A DNA stretch of 64,000 bases, from NCBI RefSeq assembly GCF_000427885.1, contig NZ_ATYW01000022.1, positions 62,001-126,000 on the forward strand, read 5' to 3'. The DNA is from Glycomyces tenuis DSM 44171. GTDB taxonomy: Bacteria; Actinomycetota; Actinomycetes; Mycobacteriales; Micromonosporaceae. Made by a program: the position numbers and the translations under genes. Under the pieces are notes generated by a model. The model was given only the letters and a program-made list of their open reading frames with translations, was not told the DNA's origin and ran no database searches. Shown here one piece after another: positions 40,152 to 47,609 of the stretch (the first letter of the stretch is position 1; the number at the start of each line of letters is the position of its first letter).

Positions 40152-41198
40152 GTGCTCCACGATCTCGTCTGCTCCCCCGTCGGTGTCCCGTCCGGTTGGG
40201 AGCCGCTGCAACACAATGCCGCCAATGAGGCCACCGGCGGCATCTGGCGCGTCACCGGCCCCGGCGGCACCGCCGTCCTCAAGCACGCGACGCCCGGCGA
40301 GGGCGGGAGCGGGCATTGGGCGCCCAGTGACGATGCGCGGCACTGGAACTACTGGAAGCGCGAATACCTCGCTTACACCACCGGCGCGGCCGAACGCTAC
40401 GGCGAGGGCGCCGGTCTGCTTGCGCCGCGGCTGCTGACCGCGGGCGAGCGGCCCGACGGCTCGGCCGAGTTGTGGCTCGAGGACGTCCAGGGCGCATCGG
40501 GCGGCCGGTGGGCGGTCGAGCAGTTCGCGCTGTTCGCCCGCCGGCTCGGCGCCGCCCAGGCCCGGCACGCGGCATCGCCCGAGCAGCCGTGGCATTCGCG
40601 GCGGTGGCTGCGCCAGTACGCCAGCTCCCGCACCTTCGGCGACATCGACTGGGACCATCCGGTCGCGGCCCGGCACTGGCCCGATGAGCTGCGCGAGGGG
40701 CTGCGCGTGATCTGGAAGCGCCGCGGCGACCTGTTCGACCGGGCCGAGGCCCTCCCGCAGACGCTGTGCCACTTGGACGTGTGGCCGATGAACCTGCTGA
40801 TGCGCGGCGCGGATCCGGTGCTGCTCGATTGGGCGTTCGTAGGGCGCGGCGCGGTCGGTGAGGACGTCGCGAACCTCATCGCCGACACCTTCCTCGACGG
40901 TCTGCAGCCGGTCGATCGGCTCGATGAGATCCGGGGGGCGCTCGTCGACGCCTACCGTGCCGGGCTCGTCGAGGCCGGCGGGAGGAGCGAGGGGCTCGAG
41001 ACGGCCGTCGCGGTCACCGGCGCGGCCAAGTACTGCTGGCTGGCCCCGTCGATACTGACGCGGCTCGCGCAGGGCAGACCGCTCGATGCGGGCGCGTATG
41101 AGGCCGAGGCGGGCGTGGGCGATGACGCCGTGCTGGTCCGGTGCCGGCCGATCATGGCCATGTTCGTCGCTTGGGCGCAGGCCGCGCTCGACTACTGA
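40152..41198 (+). CDS. Phosphotransferase of the APH/choline-kinase fold
   Basis: 348 residues. The protein-kinase-like core is visible as AVLKHATPGEGG (nucleotide Lys), LCHLDVWPMNLLMRG (HxDxxxxN catalytic loop, with Cys-His-Leu-Asp) and VLLDWAFVGRGAVGEDVANL (metal Asp). The acceptor could be an antibiotic, a sugar or a lipid head group; sequence does not decide. GTG 40152 is 12 bp after the preceding stop, so the two genes are probably co-transcribed. Confidence 0.85.
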   Translation: MLHDLVCSPVGVPSGWEPLQHNAANEATGGIWRVTGPGGTAVLKHATPGEGGSGHWAPSDDARHWNYWKREYLAYTTGAAERYGEGAGLLAPRLLTAGERPDGSAELWLEDVQGASGGRWAVEQFALFARRLGAAQARHAASPEQPWHSRRWLRQYASSRTFGDIDWDHPVAARHWPDELREGLRVIWKRRGDLFDRAEALPQTLCHLDVWPMNLLMRGADPVLLDWAFVGRGAVGEDVANLIADTFLDGLQPVDRLDEIRGALVDAYRAGLVEAGGRSEGLETAVAVTGAAKYCWLAPSILTRLAQGRPLDAGAYEAEAGVGDDAVLVRCRPIMAMFVAWAQAALDY

Positions 41199-41211
41199 GG
41201 AAGGGCTCGCC

Positions 41212-41631
41212 GTGCCTGTGCGCGTCACCGACGAGATCGTCATTCCCGACAGCGAGTTGACCTGGCGGTTCTCGCGGTCGTCGGGGCCGGGCGGGCAGGG
41301 GGTCAACACGACCGATTCGCGCGTCGAGCTCGTGTTCGATCTGGTTTCGACCAGGGCGATTCCCGAGCCGCTGGTCGAGCGGGCGCGCTCGCGCCTGGCG
41401 GGCCGCCTGGTCGATGGGACGGTGGTGGTCGCGGCCTCGCAGTTCCGGTCGCAGTTGCGCAACCGGCAGGCCGCGGCCGAGCGGCTCGGTGAGCTGCTGC
41501 GGCGTTCGATCGCGGCGCCGCCGCCGTCGCGCAAGGCGACCCGGCCGTCGAAGGGCGCCAAGCGGCGGCGTCTCGAGGAGAAGCGGCGCCGTTCGGAGAC
41601 CAAGCGGCTGCGCCGGGACACCTCCGATTAG
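41212..41631 (+). CDS. arfB: ArfB-type peptidyl-tRNA hydrolase (release-factor-like)
   Basis: 139 residues. The catalytic domain carries the GGQ motif in FSRSSGPGGQGVNTTDSRVE, and the last 35 residues are a basic tail (RKATRPSKGAKRRRLEEKRR) that enters the empty mRNA channel of stalled ribosomes. The protein lacks the codon-recognition domain of RF1/RF2, as ArfB does. It rescues non-stop ribosomes. GAGGAAGGG lies 7 nt before GTG 41212. The stop overlaps the convergent oxidoreductase stop by 4 bp. Confidence 0.93.
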   Translation: MPVRVTDEIVIPDSELTWRFSRSSGPGGQGVNTTDSRVELVFDLVSTRAIPEPLVERARSRLAGRLVDGTVVVAASQFRSQLRNRQAAAERLGELLRRSIAAPPPSRKATRPSKGAKRRRLEEKRRRSETKRLRRDTSD

Positions 41632-42620
41632 GGCACGGTGATGACGATGTTGCCGCTGGCCCGGTGGCTGAGCATGTGGGCGACGGCTTTCGGGGTCTCC
41701 TCGAGTGGGTAGGCGTGGTCGACCACAGCCCGGATCGCGCCGGATTCGAGGAGCCGGGCGAGGGCGGTGAGCGCCTCGCGGTGGTATTCGGTGGTGACGA
41801 ATCGGACGTCGGCGCGGCGCAGGCGTCCGAGCAGGTTCGCTCTGGCCATGCGGCCGAGGCCGGCGAGCAGGCCGCCGGTGTTGCCGACGCTGTTGGGCAT
41901 GAGGACGCCGCCTTCGGCCAGGGCGCGGATGGTGCGGCTGGGCGGGTGGTTGAGGACGTTGTCGAGGATGGCGTCGTAGCGTTCGGTGCCTGCGGTGAAG
42001 TCGTCGGTGGTGTGGTCGATGGCGGCCGCGGCGCCGAGGGAGCGGACGAGGTCGAGGTTGCCCGGGCCGCAGACGCCGGTGACGTGGGCGCCGTCGTGGG
42101 CGGCGATCTGGACGGCGAAGGTGCCGACGCCGCCGGAGGCGCCGTTGACGAGGACGCGCATGCCGTCGTGGACGGGGGTGGTCGCTCGCCAGGCGTGCAG
42201 GGCGGTCAGGCCGGACATGACCGAGGCGGCGGCGGTTTCGAAGCTGAGGGCGGCGGGTTTGCCGATGAGCTGGGCGGCCGGGGCGAGGGCGTATTCGGCG
42301 AAGGTGCCGGTGGTGGTCATGCCGCCGGTCCAGGCCGATCCGAAGACGTCTTGGCCCGGCCGCAGGTCGGTGACGTCGTCCCCGACGGCTTCGACGGTGC
42401 CGGCGAGGTCGGTGCCGCGGACGGCGCCGCGGCGCATCTCGCCGGCTCTGGCGCGCAGGAGGTAGGGGGTGCCGGTGACGGCGATCCAGTCGGGGGTGTT
42501 GACGCCGGTGGCCTTGACGCGGACGAGGACTTGGCCGGGGCCGGGTTCGGGCCGTTCGATGTCGGTGAGGGCGAGGACCTGTTCGGGTGCGCCGTAGCGG
42601 TGGTGGACGACGGCTTTCAT
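41628..42620 (-). CDS. NAD(P)-dependent zinc-alcohol-dehydrogenase-family oxidoreductase
   Basis: 330 residues of the MDR family, quinone-reductase type: GVNTPDWIAVTG, GTDLAGTVEAVGDDVTDLRP and the NADPH motif VLVNGASGGVGTFAVQIA. The structural-zinc Cys cluster is absent, which fits the zinc-free quinone/enone reductases. The enzyme reduces alpha,beta-unsaturated carbonyls or quinones. GGAG lies 6 nt before ATG 42620. Its promoter (42657-42685) carries two identical-type palindromes, and a TetR gene lies immediately upstream on the same strand. Confidence 0.93.
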   Translation of the reverse strand: MKAVVHHRYGAPEQVLALTDIERPEPGPGQVLVRVKATGVNTPDWIAVTGTPYLLRARAGEMRRGAVRGTDLAGTVEAVGDDVTDLRPGQDVFGSAWTGGMTTTGTFAEYALAPAAQLIGKPAALSFETAAASVMSGLTALHAWRATTPVHDGMRVLVNGASGGVGTFAVQIAAHDGAHVTGVCGPGNLDLVRSLGAAAAIDHTTDDFTAGTERYDAILDNVLNHPPSRTIRALAEGGVLMPNSVGNTGGLLAGLGRMARANLLGRLRRADVRFVTTEYHREALTALARLLESGAIRAVVDHAYPLEETPKAVAHMLSHRASGNIVITVP

Positions 42621-42639
42621 GCTGGCTCCAAGGGGTGTT

Positions 42640-42685
42640 CTTACAACGTAAGGACAACGATAGGCTTACAAAGTAAGGCTGTCAA
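42640..42685 (-). promoter_or_regulatory. Oxidoreductase promoter with two TetR-type operators
   Basis: On the minus strand, -35 TTGACA (42680-42685) and -10 TATCGT (42657-42662) are exactly 17 bp apart. The palindrome CTTACTTTGTAAG (42665-42677) fills the spacer, and CTTACGTTGTAAG (42640-42652) lies just after the -10 box over the start region. Centres are 25 bp apart. Repression by the adjacent TetR protein is the natural reading. Confidence 0.85.
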
Positions 42686-42722
42686 GGGGCGCGCGGTGCC
42701 CCGGACCCATACGGGACGGGGT

Positions 42723-43406
42723 TCAGGATCCGGCGCGGAGCCGTTCGAGGCCCTCGAGGATCAGATCGAGCCCGAACTCGAACTCGGCCTGGTAGTCGCA
42801 CCAGCCCAGCCGCCCCGACGAGCCGTGGGCGGCCTCGGCGACCATCGCGGCCAGATGCGGGACCTGTTCGGCCATGGCCGCCACCGCCTCCTGGGGCATC
42901 GCCTCGCCTCCGCCGGCCGGCTCGAACAGCTCCTGCGAGAAGCCCAGGGCCCGGCTCCCCAGGGCGTGCAGCGCCCGATGCCCCAGGTCGTAGCTGAAGC
43001 CGCCGCGCAGCATCAGCGCCAGCAGGCCGTCGTAGTAGCGGGCCACCGGCAGACTCCCCCCCGTGCGCGTCTCGAACACGCCGGGCGCCCACGGGTGGCG
43101 CAGCAGCACCTGCCGGGCGGTGAGCACGCGCCGGCGCATCGCCGCCCGCCAGTCGAGGCCGTCCTCGTCCAATGCGTCCACCGCCGCGGTGATCTCGGCC
43201 ATGACGACCTCCACGAGCCCGTCGAGGACGGCCTCCTTGTTCGCCACGTGGTGGTACAGCGACATCGCCTCCACGCCGAGCGACTCGGCGAGGCCGCGCA
43301 TCGTCACCGCCCCGACCCCGCCCGCATCGGCCAGCGCCGCGGCGGCCCGCAGGACGCGCTCCCGGCTCAGACGGGCCCCGGTCCCGCTCCCCGTTCCGCC
43401 GCCCAT
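42723..43406 (-). CDS. TetR-family repressor with TetR_C tetracycline-type core
   Basis: 227 residues. N-terminal HTH: LSRERVLRAAAALADAGGVG, VTMRGLAESLGVEAMSLYHH and VANKEAVLDGLVEVVM, close to the TetR class itself (SLYHHV). The C-terminal ligand domain is of the TetR_C type (LRHPWAPGVFETRTGG, GFSYDLGHRALHALGSRALG). It lies directly upstream of the oxidoreductase gene it probably represses. ATG 43406 is chosen because GGGAGAGGGAG lies about 9 nt upstream. Confidence 0.9.
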   Translation of the reverse strand: MGGGTGSGTGARLSRERVLRAAAALADAGGVGAVTMRGLAESLGVEAMSLYHHVANKEAVLDGLVEVVMAEITAAVDALDEDGLDWRAAMRRRVLTARQVLLRHPWAPGVFETRTGGSLPVARYYDGLLALMLRGGFSYDLGHRALHALGSRALGFSQELFEPAGGGEAMPQEAVAAMAEQVPHLAAMVAEAAHGSSGRLGWCDYQAEFEFGLDLILEGLERLRAGS

Positions 43407-43469
43407 CGCCGCACTCCCTCTCCCTGGTCGCGAAGCCACCGTACAGCCCGCTGCCGGGCCGCCTCGCCC

Positions 43470-44456
43470 CTACCGCCGCTCGGGCAGCGGCTCGCCGAAC
43501 ACCGGCAGGCCCGCCTCCGACCAGTCGAACCGTTGGAGACGGCAGTGCCGGTCGGGGTTGTCGAGCGGGTCGCCCTCGATCTCGGCGTAGGCGCGGGCGT
43601 GGAAGACCAGCACGTCGCGCCCGTCCTCGTCGACGGTGAACGCGTTGTGGCCGGGCCCGTAGATCCCGTTCGCCTCGCTGGTGGCGAAGACCGGCTCGTC
43701 GTGCTTGGTCCACGAGGCGGGGTCGAGCAGATCGGATCCGACCTCGGCGCTGAGCAGGCCGACGCAGTACTCGGCGCCGGTCCCCGAGGCGGAGTAGGTG
43801 ATCAGGACGCGCCCGTCGCGGACGATGGCGTAGGGGCCCTCGTTGACGGCGAAGCGGATCGTCTCCCACGCCGCCTCGGGCCGCGAGAGCTCGACCGGCT
43901 CGCCGGCGAGGGTCCAGGGGTCGGCCAGTTCGGCGAGGTAGAGGCTGGTGTTGGTCTCCGGCAGGGCCGGGTTGTGCTGGGCCCAGCACAGGTAGCGGCG
44001 CCCGGCGCAGGCGAAGGTGGTCGCGTCCAGGGAGAACGAGTCGATCGGGGTCCGGATCCGCCCGCGCTCGGTCCAGGTGCCCTCCAAGGGGTTCGCTCCG
44101 GTGTTCTCCAGGACGTACATGCGGATGCGCCAGACGTCGGCGGTCTCGTCGCCGGCCTCGCCGGCGGCGAAGTAGACGTACCAGGCGCCGTCGATCCAGT
44201 GGAGTTCGGGCGCCCAGATGTGCGAGCCCATCGGGCCGGACTCGTGGGCGGTCCAGATCGTCACCTCCTCGGCCTCCCGGAGTCCGGCGAGGGACTCCGA
44301 GGCGCGCAGCACGATCCGGTCGAAGGACGGGACGGTGGCGGTGAAGTAGTAGCGGCCGTCGCTGTGGCGGACGATCTGGGGGTCGGCCCGCTGCTCGATG
44401 AACGGGTTCGGGAACCGCCCCGCCGTAGAGTTATCGTTCACATCATGGTCGGTCAT
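43470..44456 (-). CDS. GH43-family glycoside hydrolase
   Basis: About 328 residues, a five-bladed beta-propeller. The general base Asp is in EQRADPQIVRHSDGRYYFTA, the modulating Asp in IDSFSLDATTF and the acid Glu in FAVNEGPYAIV. SHIWAPELHWIDGAWYVYFA is the family's substrate-cleft motif. No signal peptide, so it acts inside the cell on imported arabino- or xylo-oligosaccharides. ATG 44456 is used; ATG 44468 is four codons upstream. A hairpin at 43448-43490 overlaps the gene end. Confidence 0.93.
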   Translation of the reverse strand: MTDHDVNDNSTAGRFPNPFIEQRADPQIVRHSDGRYYFTATVPSFDRIVLRASESLAGLREAEEVTIWTAHESGPMGSHIWAPELHWIDGAWYVYFAAGEAGDETADVWRIRMYVLENTGANPLEGTWTERGRIRTPIDSFSLDATTFACAGRRYLCWAQHNPALPETNTSLYLAELADPWTLAGEPVELSRPEAAWETIRFAVNEGPYAIVRDGRVLITYSASGTGAEYCVGLLSAEVGSDLLDPASWTKHDEPVFATSEANGIYGPGHNAFTVDEDGRDVLVFHARAYAEIEGDPLDNPDRHCRLQRFDWSEAGLPVFGEPLPERR

Positions 44457-44486
44457 CACATGCCCCATCTCTCGGAAAGCAACAGC

Positions 44487-45116
44487 TTACAACTCCACCC
44501 GCACCGACCCCGCCGGCTCGACCTCAGCGGCCCCCGCCGTCTGCGACGCCAACCACGCCACGAACACCTCCACATCGGCACAGGCCACATCGAAGACCAC
44601 CACCGAAGCGAAATCCACCCCGCACAACCGCACATCCTCCCGCAACCGCAACAGCCCCTCCAGACTCCCGGCCCGCCCGTAGTCGAGCCGCACCCGCAGC
44701 CGCGACCACACCGCCACCACCACCGTCCCGGCCCCCTCGACCGCCCGCGACACCGCCCCGCCATAGGCCCGCACCAAACCACCAGCACCCAGCTTCACCC
44801 CACCGAAATACCGCGACACCACCGCCAACACCTCACTGAGACCACGCCCCCGCAACACCTCCAGCATCGGCGCCCCCGCCGTCCCCCCAGGCTCCCCGTC
44901 ATCACCCGACCGCTCGACCGCACCACCACCGAGAATGTAAGCCGTGCAATGATGCGAAGCACCCCACATCGCCCGCCGCCGCTCGGCGATCCGCTCCCGC
45001 ACCGCCGCCTCATCGGCCACCCGGTACACCGTGCAGACGAACCGCGACCGCATCACCACCGACTCGGCAGTGAACTCCGGCACCGCCAAGGTCCGCACCG
45101 GATCAGCCGACGACAC
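44487..45116 (-). CDS. YigZ/IMPACT-family protein
   Basis: 209 residues. The N-terminal UPF0029/IMPACT domain has SRFVCTVYRVADEAAVRERI, GASHHCTAYILGG, DDGEPGGTAGAPMLEVL and VSRYFGGVKLGAGGLVRAYGGA, which are the family's full signature; a ferredoxin-like C-terminal domain follows. Members bind nucleic acid or ribosomal partners, with unclear role. GTG 45116 starts inside the last codons of the response regulator (14-bp overlap), so translation is coupled to it. Confidence 0.92.
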   Translation of the reverse strand: MSSADPVRTLAVPEFTAESVVMRSRFVCTVYRVADEAAVRERIAERRRAMWGASHHCTAYILGGGAVERSGDDGEPGGTAGAPMLEVLRGRGLSEVLAVVSRYFGGVKLGAGGLVRAYGGAVSRAVEGAGTVVVAVWSRLRVRLDYGRAGSLEGLLRLREDVRLCGVDFASVVVFDVACADVEVFVAWLASQTAGAAEVEPAGSVRVEL

Positions 45117-45744
45117 CGTGCTCCCACGCCCAGATCGCGATCTCCGTGCGATTGCGCGCCCCCAACTTCATCCGCACCGCCTCCAGATGCGTCTTCACCG
45201 TCGAGACCGACACGAACAACGCCCCCGCGATCTCCGCGTTCGTCCGACCCCGCGCCACATGCTCGACCACGTCCAGCTCACGCTCGGTCAACACCTCCTC
45301 GGCCTTCGGACCCCGCGCCACCGGCTCGGCCAGACGCTGCAACAGCCGCACCGTCACCGACGGCGACACCAGCGACTCCCCGTCAGAAGCCGCCCGCACC
45401 GCCTCCACCAGCAGCGTCGGACCCGAATCCTTCAACAAGAACCCCGTCGCACCCGACCGCAACGCCCCGTACACGTACTCATCGGTATCGAACGTGGTCA
45501 CCACCACGATCCGCGGACCCGAACCACCCGCCAGCAACGTCCGCGTCGCCTCCAAGCCGTCCAACCGCGGCATCCGGATATCGAACAGACACACGTCCGG
45601 GCGATGCCGACGCGCCTGCGCCACCGCCTCCACACCGTCGGCGGCATCGGCCACGACCTCCATGTCGCTCTGCGCATCGATAATCGCCCGGAACCCGGCC
45701 CGCACCATCTCCTGATCGTCGGCGATCAGCACTCGGATTGTCAC
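45103..45744 (-). CDS. Orphan NarL-type response regulator
   Basis: 213 residues. The receiver is complete: acidic pair in VLIADDQEMVRAGF, phosphoacceptor Asp in VCLFDIRMPRLDG, Thr in VVVTTFDTDEY and Lys in FLLKDSGP. The LuxR HTH has LTERELDVVEHVARGRTNAE and VSTVKTHLEAVRMKLG. A matching histidine kinase would usually be adjacent; upstream here is a small membrane protein and downstream YigZ, so the kinase is elsewhere. TAGTCT (45751-45756 on this strand) is 6 nt before GTG 45744 (leaderless). Confidence 0.93.
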   Translation of the reverse strand: MTIRVLIADDQEMVRAGFRAIIDAQSDMEVVADAADGVEAVAQARRHRPDVCLFDIRMPRLDGLEATRTLLAGGSGPRIVVVTTFDTDEYVYGALRSGATGFLLKDSGPTLLVEAVRAASDGESLVSPSVTVRLLQRLAEPVARGPKAEEVLTERELDVVEHVARGRTNAEIAGALFVSVSTVKTHLEAVRMKLGARNRTEIAIWAWEHGVVG

Positions 45745-45753
45745 ACGTGCAGA

Positions 45754-46128
45754 CTAGCGGCCCGCACCGACCAGCTCGAGCTCACCGGTGTTCCCCATGT
45801 CGAACACCGCGGCAGGCGCCTCCACCGACCCGACCGGCGCCGACTCACCACTCGCCTCCGCGCCCGCCGCAGCGGTCGCCACCGCCTCACGATGCCGCAC
45901 GACCAAGGTCACCGACACCATGACCAGCCACGACACCTCCAAGATGATCAGGCCCCAGTCGGCGCCCATGATCGCCGAAGCGAGCAGAATGACCCCACCA
46001 GAGGCCACGATCAGCAGCGACGTCGGCTGCGTCGCCGTGATACGACGAGTCTGAATGAGCAGATAGTTGGCCACGCACAGCAGCGCCCCGGCGATCTGGA
46101 GCACCATGCGCAGGTCGAAGTCCAGCAT
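45754..46128 (-). CDS. CBU_0592-like small membrane protein
   Basis: 124 residues with three hydrophobic helices (LQIAGALLCVANYLLIQ, LLIVASGGVILLASAI, LIILEVSWLVMVSVTLVV) and a Gly/Ala/Glu-rich C-terminal tail. The helix pattern with NYLLIQ and LEVSWLVMV resembles CBU_0592/SPW-like predicted membrane proteins with unknown role. GAAGGA lies 9 nt before ATG 46128. It precedes the orphan response regulator by 9 bp and could be linked to it. Confidence 0.75.
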   Translation of the reverse strand: MLDFDLRMVLQIAGALLCVANYLLIQTRRITATQPTSLLIVASGGVILLASAIMGADWGLIILEVSWLVMVSVTLVVRHREAVATAAAGAEASGESAPVGSVEAPAAVFDMGNTGELELVGAGR

Positions 46129-46252
46129 TGCAGCGAAATCCTTCTCAGTCACAGGTTCAAGACACGAACGCACGCCAACACCGCCGCACCGCGGCGACGT
46201 GCAAAAAAGAGAGGTGAGAAAAGTAGGGGGACCTCGGGAGGGGCAGCCCCGA

Positions 46253-46444
46253 TCAGACGGCGGCGGCCCGCGCACTCGGACGGCTCCGCGCCGTCACCAC
46301 GGCCGTCGCACCGCGAAGCACCCTGGTCTGAAGCGACCCACAAGCGCACCGCGTCCACATCGTGACGCCCGACGGTGTCGGATGCACAGAGACAGTCGTC
46401 ACCGGATCGTCATCAGGCCAACCACAAAACGGGCAGCACAGCAT
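46253..46444 (-). CDS. Small zinc-ribbon-like protein
   Basis: 63 residues starting CCPFCGW and having CACGS near residue 33: two CxxC-type pairs that could bind one zinc. The C-terminus is basic and Ala/Arg-rich. No family is recognised. GAGGAGGAAGG lies 4 nt before ATG 46444, one of the strongest ribosome sites in the window, which argues for a real gene despite its size. Confidence 0.65.
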   Translation of the reverse strand: MLCCPFCGWPDDDPVTTVSVHPTPSGVTMWTRCACGSLQTRVLRGATAVVTARSRPSARAAAV

Positions 46445-46607
46445 GAGCCTTCCTCCTCACAGGATGTCTGAAAACATGAGATCGTCGCGGGTCGACGCCC
46501 GCACATCGAATGTAAGACCTCATTCGCCCGGGGCACAACACACCGGCAGCCTGAGTTTGCGAAACTCACTGTGAAGCGAAGGCTTAAGCGTCAAGGAGGC
46601 CCACACC

Positions 46608-47555
46608 GTGATCGATCTGCGCCGACTCCACGTCCTGCGCGCCATCGCCCACCACGGCACCGTCTCCGGCGCCGCCAAATCCCTGCACATGTCCACCTCC
46701 GCCGCCTCACAGCAGATCCGCCTCCTCTCCAAAGAACTCGGCGTCCCCCTCCTCGAACCCCACGGCCGCCGCGTCCGCCTCTCCTCCGCCGCCCAGATCC
46801 TCCTCGCCCACATCGACGCCATCGAAGCCATGTGGCGCCTCGCCGAAGCCGAACTCCAAGCCACCGAAGGCGAACCCTCCGGCCTCCTGCGCCTGTGCGG
46901 ATTCCCCACCGCCATCGCCACCCTCCTCGCCCCCCTCGTCGACCGCGCCCGCACCCGCCACCCCGCCCTCGAACTGCGCCTCCGCGAAACCGAAGCCTCC
47001 GAAAGCTTCGACCTCCTCTTCGCCGGCGAAGCCGACCTCGCCCTCGTCGAAGCCACCCCCGACAACCCGCCCCCCGAAGACATCCGCTTCGACTCCCAAA
47101 CCGTCTTCAACGACCCCTTCGACCTCGTCGTCCCCGCAGACCACCACCTCACCGACACCACCACCATCGACCTGCGCTCACTCGAACGCGAACCCTGGGT
47201 CATCGGCGTCCCCGGCTCCATCCACCGCCGCCACGTCCTCACCGCCTGCTCCAACGCCGGATTCCGCCCCACCGTCATCGGCGAAGCCCGCGAATGGAAC
47301 GTCATCGCCATCATGGTCGCCCACGGACTCGGCGTCGCCCTCGTCCCCCGCCTCGTCGACCTCCCACCCCACCTCGACCTCACCCGCATCCCCGTCTCCG
47401 GCCCCTTCACCCCATTCCGCCACTTCCGCGCCGTCACCCTCCGCGGCGCCGCCCGCCGCCCCGCCGTCGCCGCCGTCATGGAAATCCTCGACGAACTCCT
47501 CCGCGAAGCCGAAGGCATCGGCCCCGCCCCAGACCCCTACCCCCAAACCCCCTAG
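46608..47555 (+). CDS. LysR-family transcriptional regulator
   Basis: 315 residues. The N-terminal HTH reads DLRRLHVLRAIAHHGTVSGA and TSAASQQIRLLSKELGVPLL; the C-terminal periplasmic-binding-like ligand domain starts at GLLRLCGFPTAIATLLAPL and includes ADLALVEATPDNPP. AAGGAGG precedes GTG 46608. The gene immediately downstream (54 bp) is a MurA-like enzyme in the same direction. Codon use here is strongly NNC with GAA preferred over GAG, unlike genes at 36-39 kb, and this is shared with the MurA-like gene. Confidence 0.93.
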   Translation: MIDLRRLHVLRAIAHHGTVSGAAKSLHMSTSAASQQIRLLSKELGVPLLEPHGRRVRLSSAAQILLAHIDAIEAMWRLAEAELQATEGEPSGLLRLCGFPTAIATLLAPLVDRARTRHPALELRLRETEASESFDLLFAGEADLALVEATPDNPPPEDIRFDSQTVFNDPFDLVVPADHHLTDTTTIDLRSLEREPWVIGVPGSIHRRHVLTACSNAGFRPTVIGEAREWNVIAIMVAHGLGVALVPRLVDLPPHLDLTRIPVSGPFTPFRHFRAVTLRGAARRPAVAAVMEILDELLREAEGIGPAPDPYPQTP

Positions 47556-47609
47556 GGCCGGTGCCCCCGAACCCCACAGAAACACCCCCGACTCCGCTAG
47601 TCTGACGCC

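Noticed and set aside
38955-41621. An 888-residue minus-strand frame
   Set aside because: Antisense of the exported hypothetical, APH-like and arfB genes, all of which have better starts and motifs.
43448-43490. CCGCTGCC / GGCAGCGG repeat as a terminator for GH43
   Set aside because: The right arm lies inside the GH43 coding end and the 27-nt loop is large, so I did not list it as a terminator.
41664-45683. A 1339-residue open frame on the plus strand
   Set aside because: It runs antisense through five genes with clear domains (oxidoreductase, TetR, GH43, YigZ, response regulator); composition is Gly/Val/Asp-rich then Pro/Arg-rich, typical of a GC-rich shadow frame.
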